The translations under genes and the position numbers were made by a program. From the NCBI GenBank assembly GCA_029262975.1, contig JAJCYJ010000366.1, positions 1-8,540 of the forward strand: a stretch of DNA of 8,540 nt, given 5' to 3'. The notes beneath the pieces were generated by a model. The model ran no database searches. It was not told the origin of the DNA and was given only the letters and a program-made list of their open reading frames with translations. This document shows, in pieces, positions 1 to 7,701 of the stretch; position 1 is the first letter of the stretch, and each line of letters starts with the position of its first letter. This DNA is from Saprospiraceae bacterium (GTDB taxonomy: Bacteria > Bacteroidota > Bacteroidia > Chitinophagales > Saprospiraceae).

Positions 1-1491
1 TTCAATTATCAAGGTGTTGCAAGGAATGGTACGGGAGACCCTTTAGATAATAAGGTCATCAATTTAAGGATCAGTGTATTACAAAGCGCTGCGGATGGCA
101 ACGTTCAATTTCAGGAAGAGCAGTCTGCTACCACCAGTAACCGAGGACTATTTTCGATAAGAATCGGGGAAGGGAGCGCCATTATTGGGACACTTTCAAA
201 TATTGATTGGGCAACAGATATATACTTTATCAAGGTTGAAATGGATCCGACAGGTGGTCAGAATTTTATCAATCTGGGCAGTTCACAACTCTATTCAGTT
301 CCATATGCGCTTTATGCAATGAACGCAGGAAGTAGCGATGACACGGGTGGAGGTACTCAAAACTTAACACTTGATGGATCTGTATTGAGTATTGAAAATG
401 GCAATAGCGTAGACCTCAGTGTTCTTCATGATGGCGTAGAAGATGCTGACTCCGATCCTGAAAATGAATTGCAGTTGTTGTCATTAACTAATAATGTGCT
501 GAGTATTTCAAGTGGAAACTCAGTTAACCTGCCTGATTCTTCGGATGGAGGAGGAAATGGAAATGGGCCATCCGTATGGCACACAGATAATGGTAACGCA
601 GTATATGATGGTGGAGGAGATTTAATTTATCGAAAGAACGATCAAAATCAACTCCTTTTTTCGAGTGATGAACAAGGAGGATTTTGGGATATGTATGATG
701 AAAATGGCCAATTTAGTGCGTTTGCATTCACCTTTACTGAAGGATCAGGATTTATAGGCACAGCTGGTCCAAACGGAAGCACCAATGTCCGGATGACCAT
801 AGCTTCAGGAAGACCCAATCATGGATTTCTTGGAATTGCAGACGAAGAGGGTGCATCTAAAATTGGGGCATATGTAGGCCAAAGTGGTAATGGAAATCTA
901 TTTACAGAAGGCCCCAATGGCAGTTTAAATACCTTCATCACAAGCCTTAGTGGTAGTTCGGATCATGGATTTATTGCTGTCTATGACGACGAGGATAATA
1001 ATAAAGCCGGTATGTATGTCGATGAGAATGGACAGGGAAGAATTTTCGCTGACTTCGTAGACAATTTTGTTGATAATCCTGAAAAGGGGGGCGAAAAAAT
1101 AGTGTACACAATGATACAAGGTCCAGAATCTGCCTCATACCTGAGAGGGACAGCATTAATGGAGAATGGTGTGGCGACTATAAGTTTTCCCAGACATTTT
1201 TCTGACCAAATTTCTCCAGATAATATCACTGTATTGATCACGCCATTATCTGCTGACTCTAAAGGTATAGCAGTGATCAAAAAGAGTACATCGGGTTTCA
1301 AAGTGAAAGAGCTATTACAAGGAAACGGAAATTATTCATTCGATTGGGAAGTCAAGGGAGTAAGAAAACCAGGAAATCAAAAATCTTTGTCAATTCCAAA
1401 ATTGCCAGATCACCTGAAGGAGAATAGATCGTCTGCAAAGTCTGCTGAATTGAGGACAAAGAAAAATATTACTTCGAAAAAATCTCAATAA
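1..1491 (+). CDS. Secreted/surface repeat protein of Bacteroidota type, 5'-truncated by the window edge
   Basis: The frame is open from base 1 to the TAA at 1489-1491 (496 residues visible). The ATG at 241 is internal, because the residues before it (FNYQGVARN... to FIKVEMDPTGG) belong to an N-terminal module common in Bacteroidota surface proteins, which ends at SVPYALYA (residues 99-106). The true start and signal peptide lie upstream of the window. Two short repeats follow (about 122-139 and 159-177, both with VLSI..GNSV.L), separated by an Asp-rich linker. A Gly/Asn-rich stretch leads into two 48-residue repeats at 256-351. Residues about 361-457 form a C-terminal module (IQGPESASYLRGTA, later LTPLSADSKG-like and FDWEVKGVRK) that I associate from memory with large adhesin or tail-fibre-like Bacteroidota proteins. 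The end is a Lys-rich tail without a recognisable T9SS sorting domain. The molecular function is unknown; a structural or adhesive surface role is inferred. The large gene downstream begins 35 bp later on the same strand. Confidence 0.85.
   Translation, partial: FNYQGVARNGTGDPLDNKVINLRISVLQSAADGNVQFQEEQSATTSNRGLFSIRIGEGSAIIGTLSNIDWATDIYFIKVEMDPTGGQNFINLGSSQLYSVPYALYAMNAGSSDDTGGGTQNLTLDGSVLSIENGNSVDLSVLHDGVEDADSDPENELQLLSLTNNVLSISSGNSVNLPDSSDGGGNGNGPSVWHTDNGNAVYDGGGDLIYRKNDQNQLLFSSDEQGGFWDMYDENGQFSAFAFTFTEGSGFIGTAGPNGSTNVRMTIASGRPNHGFLGIADEEGASKIGAYVGQSGNGNLFTEGPNGSLNTFITSLSGSSDHGFIAVYDDEDNNKAGMYVDENGQGRIFADFVDNFVDNPEKGGEKIVYTMIQGPESASYLRGTALMENGVATISFPRHFSDQISPDNITVLITPLSADSKGIAVIKKSTSGFKVKELLQGNGNYSFDWEVKGVRKPGNQKSLSIPKLPDHLKENRSSAKSAELRTKKNITSKKSQ
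766..1053 (+). repeat. Two tandem 48-residue protein repeats within the first gene
   Basis: Bases 766-909 and 910-1053 each encode 48 residues. Both start GPNGS, carry HGF(L/I) in the middle, then an acidic D(E)E/DDED turn, then (I/K)(G)AYV or AGMYV, and end in a Gly/Asn-rich segment with LFTE or IFAD. The repeats are diverged in sequence but have no length difference. The preceding segment (about residues 222-255, with MYDENGQ and GFIGTA) looks like a further degenerate copy. The pattern of short hydrophobic strands and Gly/Asn/Asp turns suggests a stacked beta structure; this is inference. Confidence 0.7.
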
Positions 1492-1526
1492 CCTATTCAT
1501 CCTAATTGACGAGCCAATCCGATAAA

Positions 1527-4500
1527 ATGAAAAATTCGATACCCAAGAAAATTGTATTCTGGGCAGCTATGCTCTCCATTTTGGCTTTTCATTTTATTGC
1601 AAATAAAGAAGATTCAAATCTCGACTTAACACTCAATTTAGAATGCCCTTCTCTCGAGCTCAAAGAAACGAAGCCAACATATGCCATGCCACCGGATGCT
1701 ATAGAGCAATTTCTTCAAATGACGGCTAATCCGAAATTGCAAAAAAGAACTCCTGAGAACCTGTTGAAGGTGAGAAGTCAAATGAAAAGTGGACATTACA
1801 AACTAGCTAAGAGGGCTGAAATTACATCCTGGGAGGAAAGGGGTCCGATCAACGTAGCAGGTCGGACACGGACGCTTTTAGTAGATGCCAATGACACTTC
1901 AGGGAATACTGTTTGGGCAGGAAGTGTAAGCGGAGGCCTCTGGAAAACGATTAACTTCCAATCTGAAGAAGTTACCTGGTCACCGATCAATGACTTCTTT
2001 CAAAATATCGCTGTATCTAGTATAGCTCAAGACCCTGCAATTAACGATGTCATGTACTTCGGAACCGGTGTAGGGTGGTGTAACGCAGATGCCATTCGAG
2101 GATTAGGATTTTGGAAAACAGAAAATGGTGGACAATCCTGGAATCAGCTGTCTTCGACAAATAATGATGACTTCAGCTATATTCAAAAAGTCGTTGTAGA
2201 TACACAAGGATCTATATACGCCGGCACGAAAAATGAAGGGATTCAAAAATCCGTAAATGGGGGATTATCATGGACCAAAGTATTAGGGGGCACTACGGGT
2301 GGGGCGTTTTCAAATCGGGCAGCTGATATTGAAATAGCTTCAAATGGCGACATCTATGCCTCTCTTGGAATTTTTTCTCCTGACGGAATATATAAATCAA
2401 CAGATGGTGGAGCCACATGGACAGATTTGATAAGGAGTGCACCGAACAACGGACTTCCGAATGAAGGCTTTGAAAGAATAGAAATAGCCACGGCACCTTC
2501 GAATGAAAATGTAGTTTATGCGTTGTTTCAGAGTGATAAAGATTTGGACTGCATGGGCATCTATCGAACAGATGACGGCGGTATAACCTGGACTTCCTTA
2601 CCTGTTCCATCGACTAGTACAGATGATAACTTTACCCGAAATCAAGCTTGGTATGATCTGATCGCTCAAGTTGACCCCATCAATGAACACACTGTCTATA
2701 TCGGAGGAATTGACTTATTGAGATCTATTGATGGGGGTGAGACATGGACTGCAATTTCGCATTGGTATGGGGCAGGGAATTTACAAAATGTACATGCCGA
2801 TCAACACAGCATACAATTCTACCCTGGAGACAACCTTCGAGCTGTTATAGGCAATGATGGAGGTGTTTATTCATTAAATATAGATCTGGATAAACAGATA
2901 GAACCTTCTTACTGTGCTGTTGATCACAGTGGTTTATTTAATGATTTTATTACCAACGTCGACTTGAATTCGATATCCAATCAAACTGGTAGCGGTATTT
3001 CTGAGGATGCCGAAGGATACAGTGATTACACGGATATTTCGACGACACTTACCGCCGGAGATAGTTTCACAATTTCATTTACAACAAATAATTCTTTCGA
3101 CGTATCTAAAGCTGGAGCATGGATTGACTGGAATGGAGATTATGAATTTGGCCCCGAGGAGCAAATTTTGAACGCTTCTGGAATGCAACCCTATCAGGCA
3201 AGTTTTATAGTTCCGAATGATGCGGCACATATTTCAACTCGATTGCGCGTCCGAATGCAATATGGCCCTGAATATATACCTGATCCTTGTGCATCTTCCG
3301 GATTTGTAGCAGGAGAGACAGAAGACTACACAATTGTTGTCGAAAATTGTACAGAAGGAACATCATGTAATGATCAGGATAATTGTACGATCAACGATAT
3401 ATTGGATTCTTTGTGTAATTGTGCCGGCGTATTTTTTGATCTAAATGAGGACAACCTGTGTGATTACTTTCCGATACCTGAAATCATTGCAAAAAACAAT
3501 AATTATAACGTTACTCAATTCTACTCATGCGCGATACATCCTGATCCAGGATCAAATGCTATCCTTGGGGGCACGCAAGACAACGGGACACAATTATTCT
3601 CATCTGCAGGGTTAAACAGTACCGCAGAAGTAACAGGAGGGGATGGGGGCTTTTGCTTTATTGATCAGGATCAACCAAATATTCATATTTCAACTTATGT
3701 CTACAATACTTTTCACATCACCTCTGATTCATGGGGAGAATATGAAACAATATCGATAGGAAATAATGCAGGGTATTTTATCAATCCAATGGACTATGAT
3801 TCAAAATCAAACACTCTGTTGTCATCATATAATCCTGGATATCTCGCTCGAATCAGAAATGTGGGCGCTCAAAATATTGCTGATACCATAGGGTTGGACG
3901 AGCTGGATTTATTAAAAATTTCAGCGATCAAAGTGGATCCTAATGTAGAGAATAGGGTATGGGTTGCATCGGTTAAGGAAAGCACTACGGCTGATACTGA
4001 TTCAAAAGCTAGAATTATAGCCATCGATAATGCAAATCTGGATGCACCAACTATTGGAAAAGTAGTAGAAATTTCTAATGAGCAATTTGAAGGTTCTGCC
4101 TACACGCGGGTTATAGAGATATATCCCAATGATCCTTTGAGAATGATCATTCTATTTTCTAATTTCGGAGTTCCAAACTTATGGATGACCGATGATGGAG
4201 GTGAATCCTGGAGTAATGTAGACGGCAACTTGCCAGATTTTCCGGTCTTCTGGGTAATGTTCAACCCTTTAAGTAAGGCAGGTGCAATTGTAGCAACAGA
4301 AATGGGTATATGGAGTACTGATAAATTGGACGGAGAAAATACACAGTGGAAAGTAATGAATGAAGGGCTTGCTAATGTAAGGGTAGACATGTTAAAATAC
4401 AGACCTTCTGACCAGACGCTAGTTGCTGCAACACATGGCCGCGGAATTTTTACAACAACCCTATTTACAAATTGTGATAGTTTAGAATTAACTGCCGAAA

Positions 4501-7049
4501 TTATTCATGCAACTTGTAGCGGGGATCAAGACGGATCAATATTTTTTGAAGATCAAAATTTCACCTATTCATGGTCGACAGGGGCAGATGGACCAGCCTT
4601 GGACAATTTGTCTACAGGAACCTATCACGTGACCATCTCTTCCGGAGATTCATGCCACTATGTGCAATCATATTCTATTGAAACTCAATCCAACATGATT
4701 GTCTCAGATCTGATTATTACGGATGTTTCATGTCTTGATCAGAATGATGGTTCGATTGCAATTGAAGTTTCAGGAGGTATTGGAACATTAACTTACAATT
4801 GGAGCGATGGCCAAATGGGAGATTTCATAGATGGCCTTTCTTCCGGGGAATACGTTGTGACAGTTACTGACGATGAAAATTGTGAGATAACTTCAAGTGT
4901 GACGGTATTAACCAATACACTTGATGTGGTAGTTGAGCAAGTATCGGCTAATGAAGCCATAGCCACTCCATTGGGAGGTACGTCACCCTATTTATTTCAA
5001 TGGTCGGATGACAGTCTTCAAACTACTCAACTTGCAAGAGGTTTGGAACATGGCAATTATTCTGTGACCCTGACAGATGCAAATGACTGTATGGTTGTAG
5101 GCAATATTGAGATTACTGAAATAGAATCTGAAGATTTAAAATTATGGGATATTATAGCTTCCGCCGGGCAATCATTTACTTCGGATAACTTACAGGTTGA
5201 TTGGACCATAGGCGAAATTTTGGTGGAACAAAGAATAAACAATGCGCTTAATTTAAGTGAAGGATTTCATCAAATGTTTAGAGGTGAAAATTCAACAATG
5301 GAATTACCGGATTTTACCGTTGAGTCCTTGGACTTGGCCGATTCTCAGGCCTTTTTAGGACAAAATTTATTTAGTATAACTTATACTCTTTCAAATATTG
5401 GAACAGCAGCTCTTCCTGAACAAGATATATTAAGGACTAAAATTTATCTGTCTTTAGACACTATAATTGACGAGACAGATTTGGACATGTCTGCTGATTT
5501 AAAGTTTGATGTTCCAATAGGGTATAGTCAAATTATAACTAATTATTTGAACTTTAATACAGTACAAACGCCTGGAGAATATTACATAATCGTCAAAGTA
5601 AATGATGATGAGCGTATTGTTGAGTCAGACTATTCGAATAATACAATTTTTACCCACATCGTAATTTTAGATCCTAATGTAAATGCTCCGGATTTTGAAG
5701 TAATAAGTTTTTCCACAGAACGGAATATTTTCTTCCCCGGAGAATTTTTATTTGACGGGGGTACTGTAATCATTAGAAATAGTGGCACCCTGGCGACTCC
5801 AAGTGATTTCTCCGGCGTCTATCTTTCTAAAGATGAAACTATCGATTTTGAAGATCCATTTGTAGGTTTTGCTTCATATGACGTGCTGCAGCCAGGTCAA
5901 TTAGATACTATTTCGTTTTCCATTAATTTAGATGACAATTTACTTATCGGTGATTACTATCTATTACTTTGTCTTGATGAGCTTGAAGTGATAATTGAAA
6001 TACTAGAGAATAATAATTGTGCATCAGAGCAAATCAAGATTTCCGATGATAGTGATCGACCTGATTTAATAATATCTGAGCTAGATTTTAGATATGACGA
6101 ATATTTTCCAGGCGATCGTGCCCTTCCATTTGTACACCTCTTAAATACTGGTAATTCCCCGGCTTTTTCGGGCTTCATGTCGCACAGTATTTACATATCA
6201 AATGATATGACACCAACAGAAGATGAAAAAGTCCGGACCTTTTTCACTTTTGAAGATTTTCTTCCAGGACAACCAATAGTAGAAGATGTTTTGTTAACAT
6301 TCGATCAAAGCTTAGCCCCGGGATCTTATTACATTATTGGAGAAGTTGATTCAGGTAATCGAATCTTAGAAGCGAACGAGGAAAATAATTTATTCGTGAC
6401 TGAAATCAACATACGGGACACGACCTTACTACCTGATCTTGTCGTTTCTTCTGCTACTATTTCAAATACTCCTGTTGTAGGAGGGACACTTGAATCTTCT
6501 GTTACACTTTCTAATATTGGAGATTATAAAATAACAGAGTCTATCCTGGGCATTTATTTTACTAAAGAAGATACTCTGGGTGCTGAGGAAATTCGCATCA
6601 ATACAATGGAAGTGCCCTCGATCGAAGCTGGACAATCCGTTCAGGTGAATATTTCTTTTGATATCCCAAGTACATTGGATCCAGGATTGTGGAATGTAAT
6701 CTTTGCAGGCGATGCTTTCTTCAGAAGATTTGAATCAAATGAAGACAATAATACTTTTCTTATAAAAGATGTCAGTTTTGGTTCATTGACGGGAGCATCA
6801 TTCAGGCAAAAATCGGACGACAAGATAACCTTGTTCCCAAACCCAACTAGAGGAAATTTGTTTATCCAGCGTAGTGATGACTTTGATTATCAATTTGAAA
6901 TTGTGATGCCGAATGGTAAGAGAATTGATGGTGGCACGCTTAAAGCTAATAATGAACTTCAAACAAGCGCATTTTCTCCCGGATTATATTGGCTCATTTT
7001 GAAGGAAGAAAAGGGGGAGCGAAGAATTTTTCCTTTTATAAAAATGTAA
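1527..7049 (+). CDS. Giant T9SS-exported protein: Asp-box propeller with inserted GEVED module, SprB-type repeats, four CARDB domains, C-terminal sorting domain
   Basis: This predicted exported protein of 1840 aa is probably displayed on the cell surface or released by the type IX secretion system. Residues 1-26 form a signal peptide (Lys-rich start, then a hydrophobic run). Residues about 100-451 and 651-980 form a sortilin/BNR-like propeller with Asp boxes (S/T-x-D/N-x-G-x-x-W) at 198-205, 242-249, 291-298, 348-355, 400-407 and 888-895. Residues 455-650 are an inserted GEVED module plus Cys-rich linker. Three SprB-type repeats cover 986-1198, a WTIGE...GFHQ module 1204-1249, and four CARDB-like domains 1260-1752. 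A T9SS type A sorting domain with LFPNPTRGNL (1769-1778) reaches the C-terminus. I chose the ATG at 1527. A TTG at 1506 is in frame but would put seven extra polar residues before the signal peptide. There are no catalytic motifs, so binding or adhesion is the likeliest role; the ligand is unknown. Confidence 0.9.
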   Translation: MKNSIPKKIVFWAAMLSILAFHFIANKEDSNLDLTLNLECPSLELKETKPTYAMPPDAIEQFLQMTANPKLQKRTPENLLKVRSQMKSGHYKLAKRAEITSWEERGPINVAGRTRTLLVDANDTSGNTVWAGSVSGGLWKTINFQSEEVTWSPINDFFQNIAVSSIAQDPAINDVMYFGTGVGWCNADAIRGLGFWKTENGGQSWNQLSSTNNDDFSYIQKVVVDTQGSIYAGTKNEGIQKSVNGGLSWTKVLGGTTGGAFSNRAADIEIASNGDIYASLGIFSPDGIYKSTDGGATWTDLIRSAPNNGLPNEGFERIEIATAPSNENVVYALFQSDKDLDCMGIYRTDDGGITWTSLPVPSTSTDDNFTRNQAWYDLIAQVDPINEHTVYIGGIDLLRSIDGGETWTAISHWYGAGNLQNVHADQHSIQFYPGDNLRAVIGNDGGVYSLNIDLDKQIEPSYCAVDHSGLFNDFITNVDLNSISNQTGSGISEDAEGYSDYTDISTTLTAGDSFTISFTTNNSFDVSKAGAWIDWNGDYEFGPEEQILNASGMQPYQASFIVPNDAAHISTRLRVRMQYGPEYIPDPCASSGFVAGETEDYTIVVENCTEGTSCNDQDNCTINDILDSLCNCAGVFFDLNEDNLCDYFPIPEIIAKNNNYNVTQFYSCAIHPDPGSNAILGGTQDNGTQLFSSAGLNSTAEVTGGDGGFCFIDQDQPNIHISTYVYNTFHITSDSWGEYETISIGNNAGYFINPMDYDSKSNTLLSSYNPGYLARIRNVGAQNIADTIGLDELDLLKISAIKVDPNVENRVWVASVKESTTADTDSKARIIAIDNANLDAPTIGKVVEISNEQFEGSAYTRVIEIYPNDPLRMIILFSNFGVPNLWMTDDGGESWSNVDGNLPDFPVFWVMFNPLSKAGAIVATEMGIWSTDKLDGENTQWKVMNEGLANVRVDMLKYRPSDQTLVAATHGRGIFTTTLFTNCDSLELTAEIIHATCSGDQDGSIFFEDQNFTYSWSTGADGPALDNLSTGTYHVTISSGDSCHYVQSYSIETQSNMIVSDLIITDVSCLDQNDGSIAIEVSGGIGTLTYNWSDGQMGDFIDGLSSGEYVVTVTDDENCEITSSVTVLTNTLDVVVEQVSANEAIATPLGGTSPYLFQWSDDSLQTTQLARGLEHGNYSVTLTDANDCMVVGNIEITEIESEDLKLWDIIASAGQSFTSDNLQVDWTIGEILVEQRINNALNLSEGFHQMFRGENSTMELPDFTVESLDLADSQAFLGQNLFSITYTLSNIGTAALPEQDILRTKIYLSLDTIIDETDLDMSADLKFDVPIGYSQIITNYLNFNTVQTPGEYYIIVKVNDDERIVESDYSNNTIFTHIVILDPNVNAPDFEVISFSTERNIFFPGEFLFDGGTVIIRNSGTLATPSDFSGVYLSKDETIDFEDPFVGFASYDVLQPGQLDTISFSINLDDNLLIGDYYLLLCLDELEVIIEILENNNCASEQIKISDDSDRPDLIISELDFRYDEYFPGDRALPFVHLLNTGNSPAFSGFMSHSIYISNDMTPTEDEKVRTFFTFEDFLPGQPIVEDVLLTFDQSLAPGSYYIIGEVDSGNRILEANEENNLFVTEINIRDTTLLPDLVVSSATISNTPVVGGTLESSVTLSNIGDYKITESILGIYFTKEDTLGAEEIRINTMEVPSIEAGQSVQVNISFDIPSTLDPGLWNVIFAGDAFFRRFESNEDNNTFLIKDVSFGSLTGASFRQKSDDKITLFPNPTRGNLFIQRSDDFDYQFEIVMPNGKRIDGGTLKANNELQTSAFSPGLYWLILKEEKGERRIFPFIKM
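2889..3482 (+). other. GEVED module plus Cys-rich linker inserted inside the propeller domain
   Basis: Residues about 455-652 of the large protein interrupt the propeller. The insert starts near SYCAVDHSG (Cys463) and continues with EGYSDYTD and AWIDWNGDYEFG. It reaches the diagnostic GETEDY at 596-601, a variant of the GEVEDY signature. A linker with Cys608 and a CN-x-x-DNCT...CNCAG...NLCDY pattern follows; its Cys spacing and Asp content suggest disulfides or metal binding. The propeller resumes at NNNYNVTQFY (657-666) and GGTQDNG. In uninterrupted relatives, as I recall them, that segment follows directly on the NDGGVY strand seen here at 443-448. Boundaries are approximate. Confidence 0.75.
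4482..5120 (+). repeat. Three SprB-type Ig-like repeats in the large protein
   Basis: Residues about 986-1059, 1060-1131 and 1132-1198 each follow the SprB-repeat pattern: a strand with a Cys and D(Q)DG(S)I, then YxWS(D/T), then a GL..G.Y.VT(V/L)(T)D...C turn. Repeat 2 is the most canonical (VSCLDQNDGSI, YNWSDG, GEYVVTVTD). Repeat 1 is shortened in its middle. Repeat 3 lacks the first Cys. These repeats are known from T9SS surface proteins, including the gliding adhesin SprB, but their presence alone does not show gliding motility. Confidence 0.75.
5304..6782 (+). repeat. Four tandem CARDB-like domains in the large protein
   Basis: Domains begin at residues about 1260 (LPDFTVESL), 1387 (APDFEVISF), 1511 (RPDLIISEL) and 1635 (LPDLVVSSA). 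Each is about 120 residues long and has the CARDB order: a P-D-(F/L) start, an N-x-G strand junction (SNIGTA, RNSGTL, LNTGNS, SNIGDY), a (I/V)Y(L/I/F)S or YFTK strand, a PG or AG-Q turn, and an (E)-x-(N/D)-(D/E)-x-N-N end. CARDB domains are cell-adhesion-related bacterial beta-sandwiches, and here they form a stalk in front of the sorting signal. Domain 2 has a Cys in the penultimate strand and another after ENNN. Confidence 0.8.
6825..7046 (+). other. T9SS type A C-terminal sorting domain of the large protein
   Basis: The last 74 residues (1767-1840) begin ITLFPNPTRGNL, the consensus entry of the type A sorting domain. A strand with a GKRIDGG turn follows, then FSPGLYWLILKE and a basic end with IFPFIKM. 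Such domains are recognised by the T9SS outer-membrane apparatus and usually cleaved and replaced by an anchor. The domain is complete, so the gene is not truncated at its 3' end. Confidence 0.9.
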
Positions 7050-7138
7050 ATAGAATTGCAATTCTGACGGAAGACTTTATGAGCCAAGGATCTGTAGGGA
7101 ATTTTATAATTAGTCAGCATAAGTAATTATCAAAATTG
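7050..7138. other. A+T-rich spacer after the large gene; no convincing terminator
   Basis: This spacer contains a perfect 14-bp palindrome at 7052-7065 (AGAATTGCAATTCT). It also has a 7-bp A/T-only inverted repeat (7106-7112 with 7124-7130, 11-nt loop). Neither has a G+C-rich stem followed by a U-run, so I do not call an intrinsic terminator. ATTCTGAC at 7061-7068 is the reverse complement of GTCAGAAT, the start of the repeat arms further on, and may be a decayed arm. No gene is seen. Confidence 0.5.
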
Positions 7139-7337
7139 GTCAGAATCAGAATTTACACAATGCACGAAATTTCAGGATTGTGATGGAAGACACCTCCTAA
7201 TCTTCTACTAATACTATAAGCTTATTAGTATGAGAAGTAGAAAAACCAGCAAAATAATAATAGTCAACCCACAATACTATTTAATGTCACAATTCAAATT
7301 CTGCAAATTCTAAAATTCTGATAATTCTGATTCAGAC
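7139..7337. repeat. Inverted-repeat element 1 with phased boxes (199 bp)
   Basis: The left arm starts GTCAGAATC at 7139, with boxes starting at 7143, 7149, 7158, 7166, 7175 and 7181 (spacings 6-9-8-9-6). The right arm ends CAGAC at 7337, with ATTC boxes starting at 7292, 7298, 7307, 7315, 7324 and 7330 (spacings 6-9-8-9-6). The arms are imperfect inverted repeats of each other. The interior has an inverted repeat (7202-7237) and no convincing ORF. Bases 7263-7285 are identical to 8321-8343, and 7304-7344 are identical to 8363-8403, so this is the same family as the element after the small gene. Confidence 0.85.
7202..7237. repeat. Interior hairpin of element 1
   Basis: TACTAATA at 7206-7213 pairs with TATTAGTA at 7223-7230 around a 9-nt loop. 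After a 3-nt bulge (CAT in reverse-complement reading) the stem continues with CTTC and GAAG. The same design occurs in element 2 (7495-7530) and, weaker, in element 3 (8241-8286). Whether it acts as DNA or RNA is unknown. Confidence 0.55.
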
Positions 7338-7362
7338 AAAAGAGGTAAGAGCAGAATTCTTT

Positions 7363-7481
7363 AATGTACAAGATTATAATAAAATTTATCCGACAACATC
7401 ACCTGACGGCATCAATGTAGATCCAAATCAGTCAGAATCAGAATTTACAGAATTAACGAATTTTCAAGATTGTGATAAAGG
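7363..7481. repeat. Direct repeat copy A (spacer plus left arm)
   Basis: These 119 bp align without gaps to 8109-8227 with 14 mismatches by my count (about 88% identity). The copy runs from AATGTACAAG through the spacer into the left arm of element 2. It shows that the spacer between elements is duplicated together with the arms. Confidence 0.85.
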
Positions 7482-7632
7482 ATATTCCAAAATATTCTGC
7501 TAATTATTCCAACTTTATTTAGCATGAGAAGTTGTAAAATTAGCGTGATGATAAAGGTCAACCGAAAGAATCATTTTTTATACCCAATGAAAATTCTGTA
7601 AATTCTAAAATTTTGATAATTCTCATTCAGTC
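7431..7632. repeat. Inverted-repeat element 2 with phased boxes (202 bp)
   Basis: The left-arm boxes start at 7435, 7441, 7450, 7458, 7467 and 7473 (6-9-8-9-6). The right-arm boxes are at 7593, 7602, 7610 (ATTT), 7619 and 7625 (9-8-9-6), with a degenerate sixth position at 7587. This is the most diverged copy: the right end reads CAGTC instead of CAGAC, and the interior lacks the CCCACAATACTATTTAAT stretch that elements 1 and 3 share. The interior inverted repeat is at 7495-7530. Confidence 0.82.
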
Positions 7633-7655
7633 AAAAGAGGTAAATTGTGAAATCA

Positions 7656-7701
7656 ATTAGATTCTGAATTTTTAATTTTAGTGAATTAACGGATTTTTGA
7701 T
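7656..7701 (+). repeat. Variant left arm directly upstream of the GxxExxY gene
   Basis: Boxes lie at 7660 (GATT), 7666 (GAAT), 7673-7675 (TAAT/AATT), 7683 (GAAT), 7691 (GGAT) and 7698 (TGAT). The span from first to last box is 38 bp, exactly as in the other left arms. One base is missing before GGAT and one is gained after it. The arm resembles those at 7431 and 8177 through GAATT-T, GAATTAAC and GGATTtTtGATA. Its last box overlaps the proposed TTG start codon at 7697-7699. Confidence 0.7.

Noticed and set aside
981..1301. Reverse-strand open frames within the first gene
   Set aside because: They lie wholly inside a clearly coding region and match no family I recognise. The same holds for reverse-strand frames within 1796-6823 and for 7712-7957, opposite the GxxExxY gene.
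241..1491. ATG at 241 as the start of the first gene
   Set aside because: The frame is open back to base 1, and the upstream residues are part of the same conserved N-terminal module, so the gene is truncated by the window edge.
1506..1526. TTG at 1506 as the start of the large gene
   Set aside because: It adds seven polar residues before a normal signal peptide; ATG 1527 gives the Lys-rich start expected, and no ribosome site favours the TTG.
7106..7130. Intrinsic terminator after the large gene
   Set aside because: The stem is seven A/T pairs with an 11-nt loop and no U-run; too weak to support.
7050..7696. Insertion sequence with a transposase
   Set aside because: There is no transposase ORF or catalytic motif in either flank, and no target-site duplication could be assigned; the elements are better described as short inverted-repeat units.
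7600..7696. Bacteroidota promoter (TTTG near -33, TAnnTTTG near -7) upstream of the GxxExxY gene
   Set aside because: TTTG-like strings occur by chance in this A/T-rich stretch, and no pair with correct spacing was convincing.
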